Below are positions 1-4,375 of a stretch of 5,377 bases of DNA, in pieces. Under the pieces are notes generated by a model. It worked only from the letters and a program-made list of their open reading frames with translations. It made no database searches and was not told the DNA's origin. The translations under genes and the position numbers were made by a program. The stretch is from positions 1 to 5,377 of the forward strand of contig CALJDH010000214.1 of assembly GCA_938023895.1 (NCBI GenBank). Direction: 5' to 3'. This DNA is from an uncultured Aliiroseovarius sp. GTDB taxonomy: Bacteria; Pseudomonadota; Alphaproteobacteria; Rhodobacterales; Rhodobacteraceae. Within the stretch, counting starts at the first letter, position 1; the number at the start of each line of letters is the position of its first letter.

Positions 1-2
1 GC

Positions 3-80
3 TCGCGCATGGCTACCAAAGCCGGTCGCAAGATCCTGAACGCCCGCCGCGTACGTGGCCGGAAGTCGCTGAGCGCATAA
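3..80 (+). CDS. rpmH: 50S ribosomal protein L34, 3' part only
   Basis: This is the C-terminal part of the small, very basic L34 protein of the large ribosomal subunit, which binds 23S rRNA. The 25 visible residues read SRMATKAGRKIL then NARRVRGRKSLSA before TAA at 78-80. They match the typical alphaproteobacterial L34 C-terminus (RMATKxGRxxLxxRRxRGRxxLSA). The family is about 44 residues, so roughly the first 19 codons lie left of the window. The gene sits 17 nt upstream of rnpA, the near-universal rpmH-rnpA arrangement. A hairpin lies across its stop codon (see 69-88). Identification is based on family recognition and context; confidence is high despite the short fragment. Confidence 0.96.
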   Translation, partial: SRMATKAGRKILNARRVRGRKSLSA

Positions 81-88
81 GCGCTCGG
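69..88 (+). promoter_or_regulatory. hairpin across the rpmH stop codon, rpmH-rnpA junction
   Basis: The perfect arms GAGCGC (71-76) and GCGCTC (81-86) enclose the 4-nt loop ATAA. A U-G and a C-G pair (70/87 and 69/88) extend the stem to 8 bp. The rpmH stop codon lies mostly in the loop. No T-run follows, so this is not a canonical Rho-independent terminator. A partial attenuator or RNA-processing site that lets L34 be made in excess over RnpA is a reasonable inference. The stem is seen directly; the role is not. Confidence 0.5.
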
Positions 89-97
89 GTCGCAGGC

Positions 98-538
98 ATG
101 TCTGCGCCCAAAGCTGACAAAACGAAGACCGCCGAGGCCGAAGGGTCTGCGGCGGTTTCCGTTTGCGTGGATGATCCTAAACTGATCACCCTGACCGAGC
201 GGCGCGACTTTCTGGCCGCCGCCCGCGCCCGCCGTGCGCCCGCGCCTGCGTTTTTGTTACAGGCCCGCAAACGCAGGGATGGCGAAAAAGCCCTCCCTCA
301 CCAAACCCGCATCGGGTTCACCTGCTCGAAGAAAGTCGGCAATGCGGTCGTGCGCAACCGCGCCAAACGCCGCCTGCGCGCCATCGCGCGCGAGGTTCTG
401 CCCGCCTTGGGCAAGCCCGGCTGGGACTATGTGCTCATCGGTCGCGCTGAAAAAACCGTGTCGCGTGACTATATGGATCTGAAAGCGGACCTTGCCCGCG
501 CCATCGACCAGATCCACGCCCCGCGAAAGAAATCATGA
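98..538 (+). CDS. rnpA: ribonuclease P protein component
   Basis: This is the protein subunit of RNase P, which works with the RNA subunit to remove the 5' leader from precursor tRNAs. The 146-aa product has an N-terminal extension of about 30 residues with no recognisable motif. The RnpA core begins near [15 protein letters not shown] (residues 32-46). The diagnostic RNR region follows: [18 protein letters not shown] (73-90) continuing into RRLR, with RNR at 86-88. The segment GWDYVLIGR follows. The protein is longer than the usual 115-130 aa, but extended N-termini are familiar in Rhodobacterales. The ATG at 98 has only a poor SD (GCAGG about 2 nt upstream). A GTG at 167 is another conceivable start but has no SD either, so I keep 98. 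The gene starts 17 nt after rpmH and its TGA overlaps the yidD start (ATGA), implying translational coupling. Identity is secure; the exact start is moderately so. Confidence 0.96.
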   Translation: MSAPKADKTKTAEAEGSAAVSVCVDDPKLITLTERRDFLAAARARRAPAPAFLLQARKRRDGEKALPHQTRIGFTCSKKVGNAVVRNRAKRRLRAIAREVLPALGKPGWDYVLIGRAEKTVSRDYMDLKADLARAIDQIHAPRKKS

Positions 539-783
539 GCCCCGCTGCCTTCATCCTGTCCCTGCCGATCCGGGCCTATCGCCTGATCTTCAGCCCGTGG
601 GTTGGGTTCAACTGCCGCTATCAGCCCACCTGCAGCGCCTATGCGCTGGAAGCCCTGCAAAAGCACGGCGCCTTTAAAGGCGGCTGGATCGCGGCCAAGC
701 GGATTGCGCGTTGCAACCCGTGGGGATCCTGCGGCTATGATCCCGTGCCGGACACCAAACACGATTGTAGCACCCACGATTGA
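535..783 (+). CDS. yidD: membrane protein insertion efficiency factor YidD
   Basis: This is a small membrane-associated protein of the YidD (DUF37, haemolytic domain) family. It is encoded next to YidC in many bacteria and helps insertion of inner-membrane proteins. The 82 residues carry the family pattern in order: an amphipathic N-terminus ([17 protein letters not shown], 5-21), then [15 protein letters not shown] (27-41), a HG (44-45), and [10 protein letters not shown] (55-64) leading to GYDPVP (67-72). The conserved cysteines are at 27, 33 and 60; C66 and C78 are extra. The length is typical (about 70-85 aa). The start codon overlaps the rnpA stop by 4 nt, so the two are probably co-translated. 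The stop codon lies inside a hairpin region (760-793). Unusually, yidC is not the next gene but begins about 3.6 kb downstream. Confidence 0.97.
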   Translation: MSPAAFILSLPIRAYRLIFSPWVGFNCRYQPTCSAYALEALQKHGAFKGGWIAAKRIARCNPWGSCGYDPVPDTKHDCSTHD

Positions 784-793
784 TACAATCGTG
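760..793 (+). terminator. overlapping alternative hairpins at the yidD stop codon
   Basis: CACGATTGTA (760-769) is perfectly complementary to TACAATCGTG (784-793), a 10-bp stem with a 14-nt loop. Within that loop CACGATTG recurs at 775-782, and it pairs with CAATCGTG (786-793) to give an 8-bp stem with the 3-nt loop ATA. The two stems share the right arm and exclude each other. The yidD TGA (781-783) is inside. No T-run follows (CCCTAGCG), so intrinsic termination would be weak. An RNA 3'-end protector or Rho-linked end of the rpmH-rnpA-yidD transcript is the likeliest role. Confidence 0.55.
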
Positions 794-885
794 CCCTAGC
801 GGCCACAGCCCGCTGCAACCTGCACTTGAAACTTGAGTTGTAATCCGTTTGCGCTAAACAGGCGCCATCCGCAACGCTCAAGCAG

Positions 886-964
886 AAGGAGACGTTACAT
901 GACGAATACCAGCGCTCTCCGCCAAACCTGTGTTGCGGCCTATTGGGGTACCCACGCCTCGTGA
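886..964 (+). CDS. possible 21-aa small protein or leader peptide with strong RBS
   Basis: AAGGAG (886-891) sits 7 nt before ATG (899-901), one of the best ribosome-binding sites in the window. The reading frame encodes 21 residues (starting MTNTSALRQTC, ending AAYWGTHAS) and stops at TGA 962-964. A 6-bp hairpin starts in its last codon and a second GC-rich hairpin follows. The peptide has one Cys, one Tyr and one Trp but no run of one amino acid, so it does not look like a classical amino-acid attenuator. I do not recognise it. It could be a genuine small protein, the leader peptide of an RNA regulator, or the start of a decayed gene: another frame stays open from 930 to 1025 across it. Only 899-964 would be translated; the listed span includes the RBS. 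Confidence 0.4.
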
Positions 965-977
965 CCTACGCGTCACG
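960..977 (+). repeat. 6-bp inverted repeat at the small-ORF stop
   Basis: CGTGAC (960-965) pairs perfectly with GTCACG (972-977) around the loop CTACGC. It starts in the last codon of the 21-codon ORF and contains its TGA. It stands 18 nt ahead of another hairpin at 996-1010, so the two may form a tandem structure in the same RNA. No function can be assigned. Confidence 0.4.
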
Positions 978-995
978 CGCCTAACCGCCCCCGCC

Positions 996-1014
996 GCCCG
1001 GATACCGGGCCTTT
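996..1014 (+). terminator. possible weak Rho-independent terminator
   Basis: GCCCGG (996-1001) and CCGGGC (1005-1010) form a perfect 6-bp all-GC stem with an ATA loop, followed by CTTT (1011-1014). The T-run is short, so termination would be partial at best. Its place about 30 nt after the 21-codon ORF fits the end of a short transcript. Confidence 0.4.
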
Positions 1015-1104
1015 CCGATAGCTGACACATGACACCAGACCACGGTCGCATTGCGTCCGTCGTTTCGTGACCAGTCAGCTCTCATTGCAACCAAACCCAA
1101 CTTC

Positions 1105-1142
1105 AAGAAGGGCCGGCGCATGCCGGTTACCAACCCATGATG
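1105..1142 (+). promoter_or_regulatory. structured translation leader with six-codon mini-ORF
   Basis: AAGAAGGG (1105-1112) is a good SD, but it lies 24 nt from the ATG of the next gene, too far for normal use. Seven nt after it an ATG (1120-1122) opens the mini-ORF MPVTNP, whose TGA (1138-1140) overlaps the gene's tandem start codons ATGATG (1137-1142). CCGGC (1113-1117) and GCCGG (1122-1126) form a 5-bp GC stem with the loop GCAT, covering the mini-ORF start. With the stem folded, the SD would be about 10 nt from the ATG at 1137. The sequence elements are direct observations; either coupling by re-initiation or structure-assisted spacing is inference. Confidence 0.45.
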
Positions 1143-1361
1143 GACTCGAATTTTCATTCTGAACCCGTCCGGCTGAACGATTTGCTGGACGACCTGATTG
1201 CCGATCACGGCGCGATGCGCGTACTGCGCGCGCTGGCGATGCGGCTTGTAGCGCGGAGCGTGCGCCGACCGCGGGCGGACCATCTGTCCGAGCATCTGCG
1301 TCGGGACGTCGGGCTTCCGCCTGGCCACCCTCCGCCAACGTTCCGCGAACCGCGACTGTAA
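1137..1361 (+). CDS. small basic DUF1127-like protein, first of a related pair
   Basis: The product is 74 residues with no signal peptide or membrane segment. An acidic, probably helical N-terminal part (LNDLLDDLIADHG, 13-25) is followed by an Arg-rich stretch (28-46, including RLVARSVRRPR). The C-terminal motif LSEHLRRDVGLPP (50-62) resembles the DUF1127 signature (L.D..L.DIGL.R). It aligns with the next gene product over LIxxxG...VxRA...RRP...L...L.RD..LPP. DUF1127 proteins are short arginine-rich proteins; some alphaproteobacterial members bind RNA and act with small RNAs, so an RNA-related role is possible but unproven here. ATGs at 1137 and 1140 are both possible starts, and no better in-frame start exists before the upstream stop. 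Translation probably depends on the odd leader at 1105-1142. A strong hairpin follows at 1377-1404. The family assignment is by motif only. Confidence 0.7.
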   Translation: MMDSNFHSEPVRLNDLLDDLIADHGAMRVLRALAMRLVARSVRRPRADHLSEHLRRDVGLPPGHPPPTFREPRL

Positions 1362-1376
1362 TCGGCGTTTGCCTAC

Positions 1377-1411
1377 GGTCCGCCCCCGCATTTCGGGGCG
1401 GGCCAAAAAAA
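1377..1411 (+). terminator. GC-rich hairpin between the two small genes, followed by seven A
   Basis: GGTCCGCCCC (1377-1386) pairs with GGGGCGGGCC (1395-1404), with one G-U pair. An alternative pairing has one bulged C and the tight loop CATTT. The stem starts 15 nt after the stop of the first small gene. On the + strand it is followed by AAAAAAA (1405-1411), not T, so it is not a canonical terminator in either direction. It probably ends or protects the upstream mRNA; the A-run then abuts the next promoter. Confidence 0.5.
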
Positions 1412-1414
1412 CGC

Positions 1415-1445
1415 TTGACCTAAAGTTGACTTGAGGTCCGACAAC
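1415..1445 (+). promoter_or_regulatory. SoxR/MerR-family operator and 19-bp-spaced promoter
   Basis: GACCTAAAGT (1417-1426), TG, ACTTGAGGTC (1429-1438) is a 22-bp dyad with one mismatch (A1422, where perfect symmetry would have C). Its core is close to the classical SoxR box CCTCAAGTTAACTTGAGG, matching at 16 of 18 positions. It lies between a -35 box TTGACC (1415-1420) and a weak -10 GACAAC (1440-1445) with 19 bp between them. That overlong spacing is the hallmark of promoters activated by DNA distortion by MerR-family proteins. Predicted transcription would start near 1452, just before the RBS of the next gene. Which regulator binds cannot be told from this window; no MerR-type gene is present. 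Confidence 0.7.
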
Positions 1446-1474
1446 ACAGTCACCCCCGATTGAGGAGACCAACT

Positions 1475-1705
1475 ATGACCTACACTTTAACTCTTCCGCC
1501 GCGCCGCGCCCGCAACCGCCGCTTCGAGGCAAAGCTTTTGAACCTGATCGAAGCATACGGCCGCTGGCATGTGATCCGCGCCAGCCTGTTTGCCAAGCGT
1601 CGTCGGCCAGAACGGCTTGAAGATCTGCCGCCGTCCCTTGCTCGGGATCTAGACCTGCCGCCGCGGGATCTCTCCCTCCCTTCGCAGCGCCAGCATTGGC
1701 TGTAA
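1475..1705 (+). CDS. small arginine-rich DUF1127-like protein, second of the pair
   Basis: The product is 76 residues with a very basic N-terminus ([10 protein letters not shown], 8-17), a helix-like stretch ([20 protein letters not shown], 18-37), then [12 protein letters not shown] (40-51) and [12 protein letters not shown] (55-66). It shares LIxxxG..xVxRA, RRP and L.RD..LPP with the preceding product, so the two look like diverged paralogues of the DUF1127 type. The start is ATG 1475: TGAGGAGA (1461-1468) contains AGGAG 7 nt upstream. A TTG at 1460 in the same frame overlaps that SD and is unlikely. The gene has its own promoter with a SoxR-type operator, which suggests induction by redox-cycling or electrophilic stress, or by another MerR-family signal. 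A nested inverted repeat follows. No function is known to me beyond the family's general link to RNA binding and stress responses. Confidence 0.75.
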   Translation: MTYTLTLPPRRARNRRFEAKLLNLIEAYGRWHVIRASLFAKRRRPERLEDLPPSLARDLDLPPRDLSLPSQRQHWL

Positions 1706-1716
1706 GCTTTGGGGGC

Positions 1717-1760
1717 ATAGGCGCAGACCAACCCTTGCCCACAAGGGCGTTTTCGCCTAT
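1717..1760 (+). terminator. nested inverted repeats between the second small gene and ttcA
   Basis: The outer arms ATAGGCG (1717-1723) and CGCCTAT (1754-1760) are perfect over 7 bp. Inside them CCCTTG (1732-1737) and CAAGGG (1742-1747) form a perfect 6-bp stem with the loop CCCA, followed by CGTTTT. The inner stem plus TTTT (1750-1753) resembles a short Rho-independent terminator for the small gene. The outer stem would compete with it or stack on it. It ends 9 nt before the ttcA start, so it may also affect ttcA translation. Confidence 0.6.
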
Positions 1761-1769
1761 CCCGCGCGC

Positions 1770-2600
1770 ATGAAAGATCAGCTTGACGACATCCACCCGC
1801 TGTTTCACGGCGCGCCCTCGACCACCGAGTTCAAGAAGTTGCGCAAGCGCATCATGCGCAATGTGCGCGAAGCCTTGGACCAGTACGGCATGGTCGAACG
1901 TGGCGCCAAGTGGCTGGTCTGCCTGTCGGGCGGCAAGGACAGCTATACCATGCTGGCCGCGCTCTATGAGCTGCAATGGCGTGGCGTGCTGCCGGTCGAG
2001 ATCCTCGCCTGCAATCTTGATCAGGGTCAGCCGGGCTTTCCGGCCACCGTCCTGCCAAAGTTCCTTGAGGAAATGCAGGTTCCGCATCGGATCGAATACG
2101 AAGACACCTACTCGATCGTGATGGACAAGATCCCGCAGGGTCGGACCTTCTGTTCGCTGTGTTCACGCCTGCGCCGCGGCAATCTTTATCGCATTGCCCG
2201 CGAGGAAGGCTGCTCGGCCGTGGTTCTGGGCCACCACCGCGACGACATTCTAGAGACCTTCTTCATGAACCTCTTCCACGGTGGGCGTCTGGCCACAATG
2301 CCTCCCAAGCTGGTGAACGAGGAAGGTGACCTGTTCGTCTACCGCCCGCTGGCCCACGTGGCCGAGGAAGACTGCGAGAAATTCGCGACTCAGATGAACT
2401 ATCCGATCATCCCCTGCGACCTCTGCGGATCGCAGGATGGATTGCAGCGTCAGCAAGTGAAAAAGATCATCGACGGGTGGGAGAAGAACTTCCCGGGGCG
2501 CCGCCAGATCATGTTCAAAGCGCTAATGAACACGCGCCCCAGTCACCTTCTGGACCCGCAACTCTTTGATTTTGCAGGACTGACGCGAGATCAATCATAA
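1770..2600 (+). CDS. ttcA: tRNA 2-thiocytidine(32) synthetase TtcA
   Basis: TtcA is a cytoplasmic ATP-dependent, [4Fe-4S]-containing enzyme that converts cytidine 32 of certain tRNAs to 2-thiocytidine in the anticodon loop. The 276-aa product begins like other alphaproteobacterial members ([20 protein letters not shown], 6-25). It has the ATP-pyrophosphatase PP-loop SGGKDS (53-58), a first CxxC at C128/C131 ([10 protein letters not shown]), GHHRDD (154-159), and a second CxxC at C216/C219 (PCDLCGSQ). In the E. coli enzyme three cysteines from these two motifs hold the cluster. All key residues are present and the length is normal (family about 270-310 aa). ATG 1770 is the only usable start: no in-frame ATG, GTG or TTG lies between it and the upstream stop at 1704. 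It has no SD at all, so a leaderless or structure-dependent start is possible. A likely terminator follows at 2602-2639, so ttcA looks monocistronic. Confidence 0.96.
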   Translation: MKDQLDDIHPLFHGAPSTTEFKKLRKRIMRNVREALDQYGMVERGAKWLVCLSGGKDSYTMLAALYELQWRGVLPVEILACNLDQGQPGFPATVLPKFLEEMQVPHRIEYEDTYSIVMDKIPQGRTFCSLCSRLRRGNLYRIAREEGCSAVVLGHHRDDILETFFMNLFHGGRLATMPPKLVNEEGDLFVYRPLAHVAEEDCEKFATQMNYPIIPCDLCGSQDGLQRQQVKKIIDGWEKNFPGRRQIMFKALMNTRPSHLLDPQLFDFAGLTRDQS

Positions 2601-2601
2601 G

Positions 2602-2639
2602 TTGATGAAAATACCTCATCAATTCCTGGCAGTTTTTTT
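2602..2639 (+). terminator. probable terminator after ttcA
   Basis: TTGATGA (2602-2608) and TCATCAA (2616-2622) form a perfect 7-bp stem with a 7-nt loop directly after the ttcA stop. A run of seven T follows at 2633-2639. The 10-nt gap between stem and T-run and the AT-rich stem make it imperfect, but it is the most terminator-like site in the window. Confidence 0.55.
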
Positions 2640-2644
2640 CGGGC

Positions 2645-2730
2645 GCGTTAACGCCTGATTGACCACACGTTCCTACTTTGTCCCTGACACCCCGGGAATC
2701 CGGACCGTGTTTGGAGTGTTAGTCTAGGAA
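2645..2730 (+). promoter_or_regulatory. upstream region and RBS of the EAL-domain gene
   Basis: The intergenic region holds the perfect 10-bp palindrome GCGTTAACGC (2645-2654), a possible regulator site. It also has a -35-like TTGACC (2659-2664), for which I find no convincing -10 at normal spacing. AGGAA (2726-2730) lies 6 nt before ATG 2737 and is the RBS that fixes the start. Another ATG at 2730 opens only a 12-codon frame and is not the start. Confidence 0.35.
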
Positions 2731-2736
2731 TGCATC

Positions 2737-4269
2737 ATGGCTGTCAGTTTTGGCCCTTCCCCTGTTAAAAACGCTGTTCGGCATTTACTGACCAGCCCCC
2801 AGTTCACTGCGATTCTGCCTGCCGCGTTGCTATTGGCCTACTGGGCCGGGGGAGAGCGCGCTCTTTTGGTATCCGCCATCCTTTTCCCCGGGCTCTTTGC
2901 GCTTGGCGGCACGCTGACCCGCACGTCGCTCAAAGACAGATGGCCTTCTGATCCCGTCACTGGCCTACCGCTGCGCGGGCGGCTTGCACACATGCTGGAC
3001 GCGGGTTTTCACGACCCTGACATGAAAGAGAAATGCTGCCTGGTGATCGAGGTCGATGCCTTTCCGCACTTAGCAGACCACTATGGACTGGATGCGCAGG
3101 ACAAGATCGAAGCTCAGATCGGTGAAACACTGCGGTCGATGCTGCGCGCAACGGACCTGATCTGCTCGTTGGGACGTGGACGGTTTGGCATTGCGATTGA
3201 CCGAACAACCCGCGCGGATCTTGAAGTTGTCTTGCAGATCGCCGCGCGGTTGCAGTCGGCCATTGCGACCCCCATTGATCTGGATGAAACGCGTCTGCAC
3301 CTGACCGCCAGTGTCGGTTTTTCGCTGCCCCGGCGTGCGCCCGAAGCAACAGGCGATTCACTCTTGCAAGCGGCCGAAAGCGCCCTTCAGTCGGCACAAG
3401 TTGCCGGGCCGGGCTCGATCCGGGCGTTTGCCAATGGCATGGCCCCAAGAGCGGCACCATCCGAGCATTCCGAGGCCGAACTGTCCGAAGCATTGGAAAC
3501 CGGGCAAATGATTCCCTGGTTCCAGCCTCAGATCTGCCTGCGCACCGGACGCTTGACCGGGATGGAGGCGCTTGTCCGCTGGAACCATCCCGAACTGGGC
3601 CTGATTGCTCCGGCTGCTTTCTTGCCCGCACTGACGCAAGCAGGACTTCTGGAACGTCTGAGCGAGGTGATGCTGTTCGAATGCCTGACCAGCATCTGTA
3701 AATGGGATCAATTGGGGCTTGAGGTACCTTCCGTGTCGCTGAACATGACGGCAGAAGAACTGTCCAACCCCAAACTGTTCGAGAAGATCCGCTGGGATCT
3801 GGATCGATTTGACGTATCCCCCGAACGGTTGACGCTGGAAATTCTGGAAAGCGTGATCGCGCAAGGGGACGATGACGTCATCGCACGCAACATTAATGCT
3901 CTGGCACGCATGGGCTGCAATATTGATCTGGATGATTTTGGCACAGGCCATGCGTCGATTGCACATATCCGGCGTTTCAATCTGAACCGAATCAAGATTG
4001 ATCGCTCTTTTGTCACTCATGTCGACACGGACAAGAACCAGCAGAATATGGTCTCTGCCATTCTGACGATGGCAAGACAACTTGAGATTGGCGTGCTGGC
4101 GGAAGGCGTAGAGACCCACGGCGAATACACCAAACTGGGCGAATTGGGGTGCACAGATGTTCAAGGCTATGCGGTGGCAAAACCCATGCCGATGGATGCG
4201 ACCAGTCTGTGGATCAAGAACCACAGATCCACCTCGGATCGCATTCACCACATCCCAAAGCACGCCTAG
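2737..4269 (+). CDS. membrane-anchored degenerate GGDEF / intact EAL protein, predicted c-di-GMP phosphodiesterase
   Basis: The 510-aa product is predicted to hydrolyse cyclic di-GMP to pGpG at the inner membrane. Two hydrophobic segments at about 23-37 and 41-58 form a short hairpin anchor. A GGDEF domain follows (about 70-230, starting DPVTGLPLRGRL at 72-83). Its signature site reads GRGRF (146-150) instead of GGDEF, so the metal and GTP residues are lost and cyclase activity is not expected. The EAL domain (about 245-495) keeps the catalytic set: QPQ at 263-265, E277-A278-L279, N336, E371, DDFGTG at 399-404, K420, E456 and Q476. The likely roles are lowering c-di-GMP, with the GGDEF relic as a sensory or dimerisation module. 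No PAS, GAF or REC input domain is present. The gene sits between ttcA and yidC with its own intergenic regions. Its physiological output (motility, biofilm or other) cannot be read from sequence. Confidence 0.93.
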   Translation: MAVSFGPSPVKNAVRHLLTSPQFTAILPAALLLAYWAGGERALLVSAILFPGLFALGGTLTRTSLKDRWPSDPVTGLPLRGRLAHMLDAGFHDPDMKEKCCLVIEVDAFPHLADHYGLDAQDKIEAQIGETLRSMLRATDLICSLGRGRFGIAIDRTTRADLEVVLQIAARLQSAIATPIDLDETRLHLTASVGFSLPRRAPEATGDSLLQAAESALQSAQVAGPGSIRAFANGMAPRAAPSEHSEAELSEALETGQMIPWFQPQICLRTGRLTGMEALVRWNHPELGLIAPAAFLPALTQAGLLERLSEVMLFECLTSICKWDQLGLEVPSVSLNMTAEELSNPKLFEKIRWDLDRFDVSPERLTLEILESVIAQGDDDVIARNINALARMGCNIDLDDFGTGHASIAHIRRFNLNRIKIDRSFVTHVDTDKNQQNMVSAILTMARQLEIGVLAEGVETHGEYTKLGELGCTDVQGYAVAKPMPMDATSLWIKNHRSTSDRIHHIPKHA

Positions 4270-4336
4270 CGCGTTCGCAGACCCGCATTTCTTGGCACTT
4301 CGGGATAAACTGCTTGACCTTTTGGCCCTTGCCCTG

Positions 4337-4364
4337 TTGAACCACTCTGACCGAAAACTATGAG
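4337..4364 (+). promoter_or_regulatory. possible yidC promoter
   Basis: TTGAAC (4337-4342) and TATGAG (4359-4364) are separated by 16 bp and resemble a sigma-70-type promoter. Transcription would start near 4371, only about 5 nt before the yidC ATG. That would give a very short leader lacking the TAGG (4367-4370) that is the only SD-like sequence. An alternative -35 is TTGACC (4314-4319), with no clear -10. The 106-bp gap after the EAL gene supports a separate promoter somewhere here, but this exact site is uncertain. Confidence 0.3.
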
Positions 4365-4375
4365 TGGTAGGCACG

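Larger units (their letters stand above)
784..1136. other. 353-bp stretch without a confident gene
   Basis: Between yidD and the first DUF1127-like gene I see no long ORF with coding character on the + strand. The stretch contains a possible promoter (TGTAAT at 839-844, five of six matches to a -10 box, with no convincing -35; TTGAGT at 833-838 is an alternative -35 with a poor -10). It also holds a strong Shine-Dalgarno with a 21-codon ORF (899-964), two small hairpins (960-977, 996-1010), and a structured leader for the next gene (1105-1136). The spacing of these elements is that of a short separate transcription unit, such as a leader peptide or small RNA, but nothing matches an RNA family I recognise. 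Confidence 0.6.

Noticed and set aside
832..882. Long-range pairing of CTTGAGTTG (832-840) with CAACGCTCAAG (872-882)
   Set aside because: It needs a 2-nt bulge and a 31-nt loop; weak evidence for a riboswitch-like fold, and I recognise no known RNA family here.
996..1014. Possible Cuckoo/suhB-type stress RNA hairpins known near DUF1127 genes in Rhodobacter
   Set aside because: The hallmark CCUCCUCCC loop motif is not present in any hairpin in this window.
930..1025. A 31-codon frame starting at GTG/TTG that overlaps the 21-codon ORF
   Set aside because: It has no SD in front of any start. It could be the remnant of a frameshifted gene joined to 899-964, but the sequence alone does not show which frame is real.
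1029..1070. A 13-codon ORF beginning ATG ACA CCA
   Set aside because: No Shine-Dalgarno at usable spacing and no recognisable content.
981..1472. A 163-codon open frame on the - strand across the yidD-ttcA gap
   Set aside because: It overlaps the first DUF1127-like gene and the two strong stems, has no convincing RBS, and its composition (Arg/Gly/Val-rich without motifs) is that of a GC-rich shadow frame.
1460..1474. An upstream TTG start adding five residues to the second small gene
   Set aside because: The TTG overlaps the Shine-Dalgarno that serves ATG 1475 at ideal spacing, so ATG 1475 is clearly better.
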